Positions 1-6,572 are shown, numbered from the stretch's first letter. The stretch is 12,331 nt of DNA from an uncultured Eubacteriales bacterium (GCA_900319615.1 ONPE01000047.1:1-12331), one strand, 5' to 3'. A program made the numbers and translations. The notes: generated by a model from the sequence alone, not told the origin.

Positions 1-99
1 CTTGATCTGCTCGAGCTCGCCGAAGCGGTCGCGGCAGAGCTCCATCGCCTTATCGGCGGCGGTCAGTATCTTTTCATCAATAGCAAAAAGGTTTTTCAT
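1..99 (-). CDS. N-terminus of a gene leaving the window; possibly aluminium-resistance/methionine gamma-lyase-like family
   Basis: Only the first 33 codons are present, starting at an ATG whose complement is 97-99. A purine-rich stretch (GGAAACGGAAAG) just upstream could serve as ribosome binding site. The peptide begins MKNLFAIDEKIL and continues with an acidic amphipathic helix containing ADKAMELCRDRF. From memory this resembles the start of the clostridial PLP-dependent family annotated as aluminium resistance protein or methionine gamma-lyase family protein, but no catalytic motif is in view. The gene lies 30 bp downstream of the GNAT gene on the same strand, and a TATAAT (129-134, minus) overlaps the GNAT stop without a good -35 box. 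It could be the third gene of the murD transcript. The family assignment is an inference from 33 residues. Confidence 0.4.
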   Translation of the reverse strand, partial: MKNLFAIDEKILTAADKAMELCRDRFGELEQIK

Positions 100-129
100 C
101 TTTCCGTTTCCTATCTTTATTTCCTAACA

Positions 130-873
130 TTATAATATAAGCTCTCTGAAACGAGCGGCGATCTCAAAGCCCGAGTTCTGATAGAATCTCGTGTTGGCTT
201 CACTGGCTGAAAAAACATACGCCTCTCTGCCCTGTGCGTTGATACGCGAGGCGATGGTGCGCACCAGTTCTCTCGACAGACCGCGCTTTCTGAAATCGGG
301 GTGAGTTGCCACAGCGCCGATTATCGCGGCGTTCGGGGTCTCGGATACGGTCATCACGGACGACGCGAGCCTGCCGTCGATATCGGTCGCGAGGATCATG
401 CACTTGCCGAGGTTGAGGCAATGGGTGACGTCGGAGAGAAAGACCAGATAATCCGGCACGCGAAAGGCTTCGCCCTCGCAGCTTTGCAAAAGGCTGTACA
501 ACTCCTTGATCTCGGGTCGGCATAATTCTAATTTGGAATAATACTCCTCGCCGCGGTACACGAGCACCTCGCCGGATATCTCTTTATCTGCATGAATATC
601 TACGCAGTATTCATCATCCGTCATCACGCAGCGCGCGCCCTGAAAGCGCAGGAACGCGGCGACCTCTTCACGGTCGGAGGAGCCGGTCAGATACAGGCTG
701 AACTTATCTTCAAAGCGCGATACAGCCGACGTGATCTCTGCTTCGATATCCTGCACCCAGCAGTCGGCAAAGGGAACGTCGCCGTAGCTCTCGAACACCG
801 AGAGTATCCGCGTATAGAACGGGTCTGCACAGCTCAGCCGCAGCAGATCGGAGCGGTCGGCAGGGCGTATCAC
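130..873 (-). CDS. GNAT family N-acetyltransferase
   Basis: This 247-residue protein has a C-terminal GNAT fold that would transfer an acetyl group from acetyl-CoA to an unidentified amine. The acetyl-CoA loop is visible at about residues 190-205 (HPDFRKRGLSRELV, an R-x-x-G-x-S form), preceded by the strand AAIIGAV and followed by the motif B region FSASEANTRFYQNSGFE (221-237). The first ~140 residues show no recognisable motif and may be a degenerate second GNAT lobe. Translation starts at a GTG (871-873) that overlaps the murD stop as GTGA, so the gene is probably translationally coupled to murD and transcribed with it. There is no independent ribosome binding site. The substrate cannot be read from the sequence, and a cell-wall role suggested by the murD coupling is only a guess. 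Confidence 0.85.
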   Translation of the reverse strand: MIRPADRSDLLRLSCADPFYTRILSVFESYGDVPFADCWVQDIEAEITSAVSRFEDKFSLYLTGSSDREEVAAFLRFQGARCVMTDDEYCVDIHADKEISGEVLVYRGEEYYSKLELCRPEIKELYSLLQSCEGEAFRVPDYLVFLSDVTHCLNLGKCMILATDIDGRLASSVMTVSETPNAAIIGAVATHPDFRKRGLSRELVRTIASRINAQGREAYVFSASEANTRFYQNSGFEIAARFRELIL

Positions 874-2258
874 AGGGCGTTCACCAGCGCCTTGAAGTGC
901 TTGCCTCTGGCATCGAAATCCTTGTACAGATCAAAGCTCGCGGACGCCGGGGACATCGACACGATATCACCCTTTACAGCGCACGCGCGCGCCTTGTCAA
1001 CGGCCTCCGCCATATCCTTTACGCGGATGATGACGGGGTTGTTCTCTGCATAATCATGCGAAGATCTGATCGCCGCCTCGATCTTGTCGGCGGTAGCGCC
1101 CATAAGGATAGCGGTCTTGACCTTTTTGCAGATCACATCGCCAAGCTCGCCGTAGTCGAGGTGCTTGTCGTAGCCGCCGGCGATCAGGATGATCTTGAAG
1201 TCATAGAGCGAGAGCGTACCGCTCGCGGTACGGGTGGGGCTGGAGGCGATAGAGTCGTTATAATACTTCACGCCGTCGAGCTCGCGGACGAACTCCGCAC
1301 GGTGCTCAACGCCGCCGAAATCGCGCGCCACAGCCTGTATATTCTTCACATCCACTACGCCCCAAACGGCGCAGATGGCGGTCATATAGTTCTCGACATT
1401 GTGCATACCGGGTATCTTTATATCGCGGATATCGAGCACGCTTGTATGCTCGCCGTGATCGCTGTATAAGATGGTCTCGCCGTCGAGATACGCGCCGTTA
1501 TCGACGCTTTTACGGCGCGAGAACCACACGACCTCTCCCCTGCACTCGGGAGCAAAGGACGCGGTGATCTCGTTATCGAGATTCAGCACGGCTTTGTCGG
1601 TATTGTTCTGATAAAGAATTATATTCTTCTTGCTGTCTATGTACTCCTGCATATCCTTGTGGATATCGAGGTGGTTGGGAGCGAGGTTGGTCACGACAGC
1701 GACGTCGGGGCTCTGCTTCATCGAGATGAGCTGGAAGGAGCTGAGCTCGACCACGCAAACGTCAGTTGATTTGATGCTCTCGATCTCGGGCAGGAGCGGC
1801 TTGCCGATGTTGCCGCCGATATGGACGGTATAGCCCTGCTTTTTCAGCATCTCAGAGATCACGGTGGTGGTGGTGGTCTTGCCGTCGGAGCCGGTCACGG
1901 CAAATATCCTGCACGGGCAGATATCGAAAAAAATCTCCATCTCGGAGGTCACGATCACGCCCTTGTCGCGCAGGGCGTTGAGCTCGTCGCACCAATAGCG
2001 CATACCCGGTGTGCGCAGGGCGATATCAACGTCGAGGTCGTCGAGATAATGCTCGCCCAAGGACAGAACAGCGCCGTCGGACTCAGCCTGCACGGCTATG
2101 TCGCCGAGAGCCTCCCTGTCGCGCTTGTCGCAGGCGACGACCCTTGCGCCGTACTTGGTGAACAGCGGTATCAGCGGCATATGGCTGCGCCCCATGCCGA
2201 TCAGCGCGATGCGCTTGCCGTTTATCGAAGTGAAAAATTCGTTTATACTCTGCTTCAT
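870..2258 (-). CDS. murD: UDP-N-acetylmuramoylalanine--D-glutamate ligase
   Basis: MurD is the cytoplasmic ligase that adds D-glutamate to UDP-MurNAc-L-Ala, using ATP, in peptidoglycan precursor synthesis. The 462-residue product has all Mur ligase landmarks: an N-terminal Rossmann region (ALIGMGRSH), the ATP loop GSDGKTTTTT at about 123-132, the N-x-x-x-NHLD-x-H motif at about 191-199, the lysine region YIDSKK near 210, GVEHR near 320, the MurD signature NDSIASSPT at 334-342, IAGGYDKH near 360 and SPASASFDLYKDF near 436. The start chosen is the ATG at 2256-2258, because GGAGGG lies about seven bases upstream. A GTG seven codons earlier sits before that ribosome site and is unlikely to be used. 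The gene has its own promoter and leads into the GNAT gene by a GTGA overlap. Confidence 0.97.
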   Translation of the reverse strand: MKQSINEFFTSINGKRIALIGMGRSHMPLIPLFTKYGARVVACDKRDREALGDIAVQAESDGAVLSLGEHYLDDLDVDIALRTPGMRYWCDELNALRDKGVIVTSEMEIFFDICPCRIFAVTGSDGKTTTTTVISEMLKKQGYTVHIGGNIGKPLLPEIESIKSTDVCVVELSSFQLISMKQSPDVAVVTNLAPNHLDIHKDMQEYIDSKKNIILYQNNTDKAVLNLDNEITASFAPECRGEVVWFSRRKSVDNGAYLDGETILYSDHGEHTSVLDIRDIKIPGMHNVENYMTAICAVWGVVDVKNIQAVARDFGGVEHRAEFVRELDGVKYYNDSIASSPTRTASGTLSLYDFKIILIAGGYDKHLDYGELGDVICKKVKTAILMGATADKIEAAIRSSHDYAENNPVIIRVKDMAEAVDKARACAVKGDIVSMSPASASFDLYKDFDARGKHFKALVNAL

Positions 2259-2299
2259 AGTATTACCCTCCGAAAGCACAGATTTCTCATTGTACCATT

Positions 2300-2327
2300 A
2301 TTATACTACTTTTGCAGGAAATATCAA
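2300..2327 (-). promoter_or_regulatory. sigma-A-type promoter of murD
   Basis: On the minus strand, TTGATA (2322-2327) and a perfect TATAAT (2300-2305) are separated by 16 bp. The predicted start near 2293 gives a leader of about 35 nt before the murD ATG. The -35 box overlaps the stop codon of the upstream AI-2E gene (2324-2326), so murD can be expressed independently of it. Confidence 0.75.
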
Positions 2328-3310
2328 CCTGTTTTATCGAAAACTCCCGCCGTATCCAGCACCCGATACGCCATCAGGACGCTCACGCCGTAGAACAGCA
2401 CCCAGATATCCATGCTCACCACCGAGCAGTATATGGCGGCAAGTACGGCGAGGGGATGCACCTTCACGCTGTCGGAGACGATCCGCGGCTCCAGTATCTG
2501 GCGCAGGATGACCGTTATCACAAAGAATATCAGCAGGGTTATGCCCGATATATAATTCTTTTGCAGAATAAACACGATCCCGAGCGGCACATAGACCGTA
2601 CCCGGCCCGAGCACAGGCAGGATATCCGCTACAGCGGTGACGAACGCGAAGGCAAAAGGATACTCTACCCCGGTGACAGAAAAAATGAACAGCGCTTCTC
2701 CGAAGGTCAGCAGATACAGTATCAGATACGAGCGGATAAACCGCTGAACCATCGTGTATGCGGAGCGCAGTATTTTCTCCGTCACCGGCGCGTACTCCTC
2801 CCCTGCCCTGTCAAGCAGACGCGCGCAAATATCCCTGATATGGTGCAGCAGATACACCGTAAGGGCGAAGGTGATGACGACGAAGGTTATCGCCAGCGGC
2901 ACAGCCTGAAACAGCGCAGCCGCCACAGCCGAGGCGGTGTTAAGCAGGTCGCCCGAGATCAGGCTGTCCCTCAGCCCGGAGAAAAGCTCCCCTGAGCGCA
3001 GCTGACCGGCTACGAGATATCCGTACTTGTCCAAAAGACCGATCGCCTGACGGATCGCAATAAACAATATGAAGCCCACAGCCGCCAAAAAAGCCGCGAA
3101 CACCAGCAGGGTAAGCGACGTCGCCGCGAACACCGACTGAAAGCGGAATCTAACTTTCAGATAATCATACAGCGGCTTCATCACCGCGCAGATCAGCAGC
3201 GCCAGAACCGGCGGCAGCAAAAAACCTGCAAACCTGACGAACAGCACAAATAATAATGTGTAGACAATAAAAAAGACCGTCACGGGACGGCGCGACAACC
3301 GCTCCTTCAT
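2324..3310 (-). CDS. AI-2E family transporter, probably sporulation membrane protein YtvI type
   Basis: This 328-residue integral membrane protein has a hydrophobic N-terminal pair of helices (about 10-45), a third segment at about 65-90, a soluble loop, and a C-terminal cluster of helices from about 135 on. The AI-2E family signature is present as GVEYPFAFAFVTAVADILPVLGPG (about 214-237). The later RQILEPRIV (270-278) followed by HPLA is typical of the sporulation-associated YtvI subgroup as I remember it. The product end, LDTAGVF, also resembles that subgroup. The ATG at 3308-3310 was chosen because GAGGTGA lies four to seven bases upstream; a TTG immediately before it is less likely. It ends inside the murD promoter. 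A transported substrate is not known for the YtvI branch. The family call is strong, the subgroup call is moderate. Confidence 0.85.
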   Translation of the reverse strand: MKERLSRRPVTVFFIVYTLLFVLFVRFAGFLLPPVLALLICAVMKPLYDYLKVRFRFQSVFAATSLTLLVFAAFLAAVGFILFIAIRQAIGLLDKYGYLVAGQLRSGELFSGLRDSLISGDLLNTASAVAAALFQAVPLAITFVVITFALTVYLLHHIRDICARLLDRAGEEYAPVTEKILRSAYTMVQRFIRSYLILYLLTFGEALFIFSVTGVEYPFAFAFVTAVADILPVLGPGTVYVPLGIVFILQKNYISGITLLIFFVITVILRQILEPRIVSDSVKVHPLAVLAAIYCSVVSMDIWVLFYGVSVLMAYRVLDTAGVFDKTG

Positions 3311-3326
3311 CAAATCACCTCAAGGT

Positions 3327-3355
3327 TATTATGAACGGAACAGCAGCTGTAATTC
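3327..3355 (-). promoter_or_regulatory. possible sigma-G-like promoter of the AI-2E/YtvI gene
   Basis: On the minus strand CATAATA (3327-3333) fits the forespore sigma-G -10 pattern CATNHTA. GAATT (3351-3355) lies 17 bp upstream and matches four of five positions of GHATR. The transcript would have a very short leader of about 15 nt that starts close to the ribosome site. In this AT-rich gap such a match may be chance, so this is only a candidate. Confidence 0.22.
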
Positions 3356-3488
3356 TATATTATTATCACTGACGGAAAACTGACTCGGATCAGCCGAGAT
3401 GTTTTTATTATCCGGCGACTTGCGGAAGAGGCGGTGCCCTATAAACGGATCCGGTCTGCAAATCGTCAGAATTCTTTTACAAATTCAA

Positions 3489-3514
3489 ACGGTAGGCTCC
3501 GAAGAACCTACCGT
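3489..3514 (-). terminator. intrinsic terminator of the XRE regulator gene
   Basis: On the minus strand an 11-bp stem (one G-U pair) closes a UUCG tetraloop flanked by C and G, the especially stable C(UUCG)G form. It is followed by the moderately U-rich TTGAATTTG. It lies 50 bp after the stop of the XRE gene and separates it from the AI-2E gene. The U-tract is weak, so termination may be incomplete. Confidence 0.65.
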
Positions 3515-3563
3515 CTGAAAAAACAGAAACCAAAATGCTTGGAAAACTCTGGTTAAGGCGCGT

Positions 3564-3815
3564 TTACTGGGACGCGCGACCCAGCAGGAAATCTACCGAA
3601 ACCTCGAGGATATCGGCAAGAGCCACGAGCTCTACGTCCGTAACGAAGCGGATCTGACCCTCGAGCTTCGAGAGACCTGAGGCGTTCATATCCACGCCGT
3701 TGACCTGAAGCTGAGCGAGCAGCTCCTTCTGCTTCATACCCTTTTTCTTACGGGCTGCCTCTACACGAGCGCCCACGAGATTACGATCGCCTAATTCCTG
3801 TTTACGAAGTCTCAT
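3564..3815 (-). CDS. small XRE-family (Cro/C1-type) transcriptional regulator
   Basis: The 83-residue protein is almost entirely a helix-turn-helix domain. Residues ~14-75 cover ARVEAARKKKGMKQKELLAQL (helices 1-2), MNASGLSKLEGQIR (recognition helix region) and VELVALADILEVSVDFLLG, the usual ending of XRE/HTH_3 domains. The N-terminus is basic (MRLRKQE). The start is supported by GGGGAG six bases upstream of the ATG. It is a single-gene unit with a promoter about 150 bp upstream and its own terminator. No toxin, phage gene or partner sits beside it. Targets are unknown; inverted GATAC/GTATC half-sites around its promoter raise the possibility of autoregulation, which is inference. Confidence 0.85.
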   Translation of the reverse strand: MRLRKQELGDRNLVGARVEAARKKKGMKQKELLAQLQVNGVDMNASGLSKLEGQIRFVTDVELVALADILEVSVDFLLGRASQ

Positions 3816-3842
3816 TTTATCTCCCCAAATCTATAATTGCAG

Positions 3843-4084
3843 CGATACCGGACGATGCAAAAACAAGGTGAATAAGATGTATTTTGTCACACGACGGTAT
3901 CGGTTGTAATTCTTTTAAATAATTCCGCAAGGAAATTCTTTAAACGTAAAAAGCTGATGTACATGTATTATAATACGTTATTCGAAAAAAAACAACCCTT
4001 TTTTGTAAGAAAATTTAAATTTTTGATACATTTTTACCGCTTTCGTTACAAGTCTTTAATTTTTGCACAATAAAGGGTATCAAA
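3843..4084. promoter_or_regulatory. inverted GATAC/GTATC half-sites around the XRE promoter
   Basis: Two perfect 8-bp inverted pairs share a GATAC/GTATC core. CGATACCG (3843-3850) pairs with CGGTATCG (3895-3902) in the leader, and TTTGATAC (4022-4029) pairs with GTATCAAA (4077-4084) upstream of the promoter. They bracket the XRE promoter at 3967-3995. They could be operator half-sites for the regulator or, for the leader pair, an RNA stem. The rest of this 300-bp gap is AT-rich and has no gene that I can support. Confidence 0.3.
3967..3995 (-). promoter_or_regulatory. sigma-A-type promoter of the XRE regulator
   Basis: On the minus strand TTGTTT (3990-3995) and a perfect TATAAT (3967-3972) are 17 bp apart. 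Transcription would begin near 3960, leaving a long leader of about 145 nt before the ATG at 3813-3815. Confidence 0.7.
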
Positions 4085-4145
4085 GTTTGTAAACTTTTTC
4101 AGCCCTCTTGTAGTTGACAAATTGCGACATACAAGATGTAGGAAG

Positions 4146-4180
4146 AGTGAGGAGTTAGGAGTGAGGAGTGAGGAGTTAAG
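4146..4180 (+). repeat. left heptamer array, five AGTKAGG-type units
   Basis: Five consecutive 7-bp units read AGTGAGG, AGTTAGG, AGTGAGG, AGTGAGG and AGTTAAG. A 24-bp part (4155-4178) is a perfect inverted match to 4454-4477 in the right array. Read on the plus strand the units contain repeated AGGAG, the Shine-Dalgarno core. Confidence 0.9.
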
Positions 4181-4412
4181 GGAAAATCCTTTCGGATTTT
4201 TGATTGATATAACAGTATTATTTATACAACGTTATCGACTCTTTTTAGCGGATATTCGAAGCTGCGCGTCTGACGTACCCTACAGCTCTCTATCGTACGT
4301 TGCAGAGTAAACGGTCGGGATTATATCCCAATGCTGTGATCTATCTCACTCTGAACGAAATCAAACAGGATAGTATGGTGTACTAAAAAACGGGTGCGGG
4401 TGTCCCGCCGTA
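4181..4412. other. interior of the heptamer-bounded element, no gene seen
   Basis: This stretch holds no credible open reading frame. Just inside the left array is a terminator-like hairpin on the plus strand (AAAATCC, loop TTTC, GGATTTT, then T; 4183-4201). Smaller inverted pairs occur later: ACGTAC/GTACGT, GGGAT-TAT-ATCCC, and GCGGG-TGT-CCCGC near the right array. It could be a small non-autonomous element or the remains of an insertion. I cannot assign a function. Confidence 0.5.
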
Positions 4413-4475
4413 AACTCCTAACTCCTAACTCCTAACTCCTAACTCCTAACCCCTAACTCCTCACTCCTCACTCCT
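4413..4475 (-). repeat. right heptamer array, nine AACTCCT-type units
   Basis: Nine 7-bp units run without spacers: AACTCCT five times, then AACCCCT, AACTCCT, CACTCCT and CACTCCT. The array is inverted relative to 4146-4180, so AGGAG faces the interior on the minus strand. It ends five bases before the rnpB terminator stem. Confidence 0.92.
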
Positions 4476-4480
4476 AATTG

Positions 4481-4506
4481 AAAAAGCTCCCGGAAGGGAG
4501 CTTTTT
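4481..4506 (-). terminator. intrinsic terminator of rnpB
   Basis: A perfect 11-bp stem (AAAAAGCTCCC, loop of four, GGGAGCTTTTT) directly follows the rnpB 3' end on the minus strand. The 3' arm supplies the U-tract. The A/T ends make it potentially bidirectional. Confidence 0.92.
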
Positions 4507-4508
4507 AA

Positions 4509-4855
4509 GCGAGCAAATCTGTAAGCCGGGTTCTGTATTCGGCAGTCATCTATCTTGGCCGCGCGTTGCCGCGACGGCTCGGTGCCACCTCCACAGGACA
4601 GCCGAGCAGGCCGTATGTCCCTCCGCGGTGTTGCTTCGGATAGGGTTTACACGGCGGTGACGTCTCCGCCACCCCGGTGAGCTCTTACCTCACCTTTCCA
4701 CCATCGCACCCGAAAAACGGATGCAGTCATTCTCTGTTGCACTTTCCCTGGGGTCGCCCCCGGCGGCCGTTAGCCGTTATCCTCGCTCTGTGAAGCCCGG
4801 ACTTTCCTCGGACAGAGCCTTTCGGCTTCTGCCCGCGACTGCCTGATTTACTCGC
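4509..4855 (-). ncRNA. rnpB: RNase P RNA, bacterial type A
   Basis: This is the catalytic RNA that removes 5' leaders from pre-tRNAs. On the minus strand the 5' core reads GAGGAAAGTCCGGGC followed by TTCACAG. The later AGGGAAAGTGCAACAGAGA and the 3' ACAGAACCCGGCTTACAG complete the P4 core and conserved regions. The ends pair as helix P1: GCGAGTAAATC (4845-4855) with GATTTGCTCGC (4509-4519), 11 bp including one G-U. Total length is about 347 nt, normal for type A. At the loop that binds the tRNA 3' CCA (L15), the usual CGGTAAAC is CGTGTAAAC, so the GGU motif is changed to UGU. A consensus promoter and a strong terminator flank it. Exact ends are inferred from P1 and the -10 box. Confidence 0.97.
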
Positions 4856-4859
4856 ATAC

Positions 4860-4888
4860 ATTATATATTACCGGTCACGCTTTGTCAA
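4860..4888 (-). promoter_or_regulatory. consensus promoter of rnpB inside the end of cca
   Basis: On the minus strand a perfect TTGACA (4883-4888), a 17-bp spacer and a perfect TATAAT (4860-4865) precede the P1 start of rnpB by four to six bases. The -35 box is coding sequence for the Ile-Asp-Lys near the C-terminus of cca, and the cca stop (4875-4877) falls in the spacer. This is the strongest promoter in the window by match to consensus. Confidence 0.93.
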
Positions 4889-6215
4889 TTCCGCCTTGCG
4901 CAAAGCTCAGCAGAGCCTCCTTCTCGTTAGGCAGCTCGCCGGTGATGACCTTGTTGAGCAGCGTGTCGAGCATCTCCCCTATCACTGCGCCCGAGCGGTA
5001 GCCGAGGTGCAGCAGATCGGCTCCGTTCACGGCGAGCATACGCAGGCAGTAGCACTCGCCCGATTCGATTATCCTCTCGAGCTCGGCGTATACTGCGCCC
5101 AGATTCCGCAGCTTTTCCTCGCGCATATAGGAAGACTGCGCCAGTATATCGGCGCGCTGTATCTTGTACAGCATCTTCATCTTCTCTTCTCCGAGGAGCT
5201 TGAGATACTTCTTGAGCAGCACCGCGTCGGGGCGGAAGCGCTCGTCATGGAAGCGTATCAGCTCGCATACATCGTCGATAAAGTCGTTCGGCAGGCACAG
5301 GCGGCGCAGTATCTCGGCGGTCATGGCGGCGCCGATCTTCGGATGGTTTTTGTAGTGGCAGACGCCCTTTTCATCGACGGTCTGCGACAGCGGCTTGCCG
5401 ATATCGTGGAAGAGCATCGTCACCCTCAGCAGAGGATCGGGCTCTATATTGCGCACCGAGGCTACGGTGTGGCGATATACGTCGCGGTTGTGATGGATCG
5501 AGTGCTGTTCAAAGTCGAAGGTGCCCTTGAGCTCCGGTAGTATGACGGCGATCACCGCGCGATAACTGCGCAATACAAAATCGACCTTCTCGCCGCACAG
5601 CAGACGCAACAGCTCATCCCGGATGCGCTCGGCAGCGATACCGTTCAGCTGAGCGCGCAGCTTCAATATCGCTTCGGCAGTTTTCTGCTCGATGGAAAAG
5701 CCGAGGGTCGCCGCGAACCTCAAAGCCCTGAGTATCCGCAGAGCGTCTTCACAAAATCGCTGCTCGGGCTCACCTACGCAGCGGATCACCCCGAAGCCGA
5801 GATCAGAGCGTCCGCAGTAGAGGTCGACAAGACCGTCGCGGTCGTTGTACGCCATAGCGTTGACGGTGAAATCACGGCGCGCGAGATCGTCGCTCAACCT
5901 GCCCGAGAAGCTGACCTCATCGGGATGGCGTGAGTCGCTGTAACCGCCGTCGACGCGGTAGGTGGTGATCTCGTAGGGCTTGCCGTCGAGGATGACGGCG
6001 ATGGTGCCGTAGCGCTTGCCGATATCGGCTGTTTTGCAGTCGGAGAAAGCGCTCTCGATCTCATCGGGCAGAGCCGAGGTCGTGAAATCCCAGTCGTGAG
6101 GCGTAATACCGCGCAGGCTGTCGCGCACGCAGCCGCCCACGGCATAGCATTCGTACCCGCAAGACTGCAGCCGGTCTATTATGAATTTTGCATTTTCTGT
6201 CAATTCGATCTTCAT
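4875..6215 (-). CDS. cca: CCA tRNA nucleotidyltransferase (class II, HD domain)
   Basis: The 446-residue enzyme adds or repairs the 3' CCA of tRNAs using CTP and ATP. The class II nucleotidyltransferase head is clear: YAVGGCVRDSL (24-34), the metal-binding D41-x-D43 in HDWDFTTSA, RRDFTVNAMAYN (113-124), and the nucleotide-template motif EDALRILRALRF (156-167). An HD domain follows with MLFHDIGK (267-274), H270 and D271 being the defining pair. Length is typical for clostridial CCA enzymes. The ATG at 6213-6215 has a weak ribosome site but gives the usual N-terminus (MKIELTENAKFII). The gene has its own promoter and a hairpin leader, and its last codons contain the rnpB promoter. Poly(A) polymerase is a related alternative; the HD domain and motifs favour CCA addition. 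Confidence 0.95.
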   Translation of the reverse strand: MKIELTENAKFIIDRLQSCGYECYAVGGCVRDSLRGITPHDWDFTTSALPDEIESAFSDCKTADIGKRYGTIAVILDGKPYEITTYRVDGGYSDSRHPDEVSFSGRLSDDLARRDFTVNAMAYNDRDGLVDLYCGRSDLGFGVIRCVGEPEQRFCEDALRILRALRFAATLGFSIEQKTAEAILKLRAQLNGIAAERIRDELLRLLCGEKVDFVLRSYRAVIAVILPELKGTFDFEQHSIHHNRDVYRHTVASVRNIEPDPLLRVTMLFHDIGKPLSQTVDEKGVCHYKNHPKIGAAMTAEILRRLCLPNDFIDDVCELIRFHDERFRPDAVLLKKYLKLLGEEKMKMLYKIQRADILAQSSYMREEKLRNLGAVYAELERIIESGECYCLRMLAVNGADLLHLGYRSGAVIGEMLDTLLNKVITGELPNEKEALLSFAQGGIDKA

Positions 6216-6257
6216 ATCCGTTGTTGTTCCAAGTTGTATTTCTTGATCCGTACTCTT

Positions 6258-6303
6258 GTAAACAATTGCTCCTTCGGGAGCCTCGAAACGGAAAATTGTT
6301 TAC
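6258..6303 (-). other. hairpin at the 5' end of the cca transcript
   Basis: GTAAACAATT (6258-6267) and AATTGTTTAC (6294-6303) form a perfect 10-bp outer stem. It encloses a second hairpin, GCTCC/GGAGC (6268-6272 with 6277-6281). The predicted cca start point near 6307 puts this structure a few bases from the mRNA 5' end, where it could protect the transcript from decay. No known riboswitch class is recognised. Confidence 0.5.
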
Positions 6304-6313
6304 TTATAAAATC

Positions 6314-6342
6314 AGTATAACATTAATTAATTGCGGTTACAA
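6314..6342 (-). promoter_or_regulatory. sigma-A-type promoter of cca
   Basis: On the minus strand TTGTAA (6337-6342) and TATACT (6314-6319) are 17 bp apart, about 95 bp upstream of the cca ATG. Confidence 0.6.
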
Positions 6343-6379
6343 TAGAAAATGCATAAATATTGAAAACAATGTCAAAATC

Positions 6380-6486
6380 GGTTGAGATTGCCACGGAGCG
6401 CACATTGATCGTCATTACGGGGAGAAACAATGCTCCGACGCGGTGATCTCAACCTCTCCTTGTCGCGCTCCTCGCAATGACAATTA
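6380..6486. repeat. dispersed palindromic repeat, copy A (composite)
   Basis: This copy runs from GGTTGAGATTGCC (6380-6392) to GCAATGAC (6474-6481). It contains an inverted GGTGATCTCAACC (6442-6454) and an internal GTCATTAC (6411-6418), so it looks like two overlapping units. It sits in the cca/spoIVB divergent gap. Related copies are at 8519, 9249 and 10102. Confidence 0.8.
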
Positions 6487-6505
6487 TAAAAGAAATACCT
6501 TCCTT

Positions 6506-6535
6506 TTGTATTATTCATCCGACGGCAGATAATAT
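6506..6535 (+). promoter_or_regulatory. tentative promoter of spoIVB
   Basis: TTGTAT (6506-6511) and TAATAT (6530-6535) are 18 bp apart. Overlapping GATAATA (6528-6534) matches six of seven positions of the forespore -10 pattern CATNHTA, but no well-spaced forespore -35 was found. Homologous genes use forespore sigma factors, so the sigma type here is open. Confidence 0.3.
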
Positions 6536-6572
6536 ATGCGGAGTCTATCGGCTCCGAGTGAATAAGTTAAAC

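Noticed and set aside
129..134. TATAAT at the end of the GNAT gene as a promoter of the leftmost gene
   Set aside because: No recognisable -35 box at normal spacing; noted in the gene entry only.
4114..4142. Perfect TTGACA on the plus strand before the left heptamer array
   Set aside because: No acceptable -10 box at 16-18 bp (TGTAGG or similar), so I do not call a promoter.
4122..4310. Plus-strand open frame of 62 codons through the left heptamer array
   Set aside because: The first part is translated repeat (EELGVRSEELR type) and the rest crosses a hairpin; there is no ribosome site and no conserved motif.
4413..4475. CRISPR-like array
   Set aside because: Units are 7 bp, contiguous and without spacers; no cas gene is present. 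It is a simple tandem repeat.
4478..4660. Plus-strand open frame opposite rnpB
   Set aside because: The DNA is fully explained by RNase P RNA on the other strand.
6258..6303. T-box or other riboswitch before cca
   Set aside because: No T-box sequence, specifier loop or known aptamer core, and the leader is under 100 nt.
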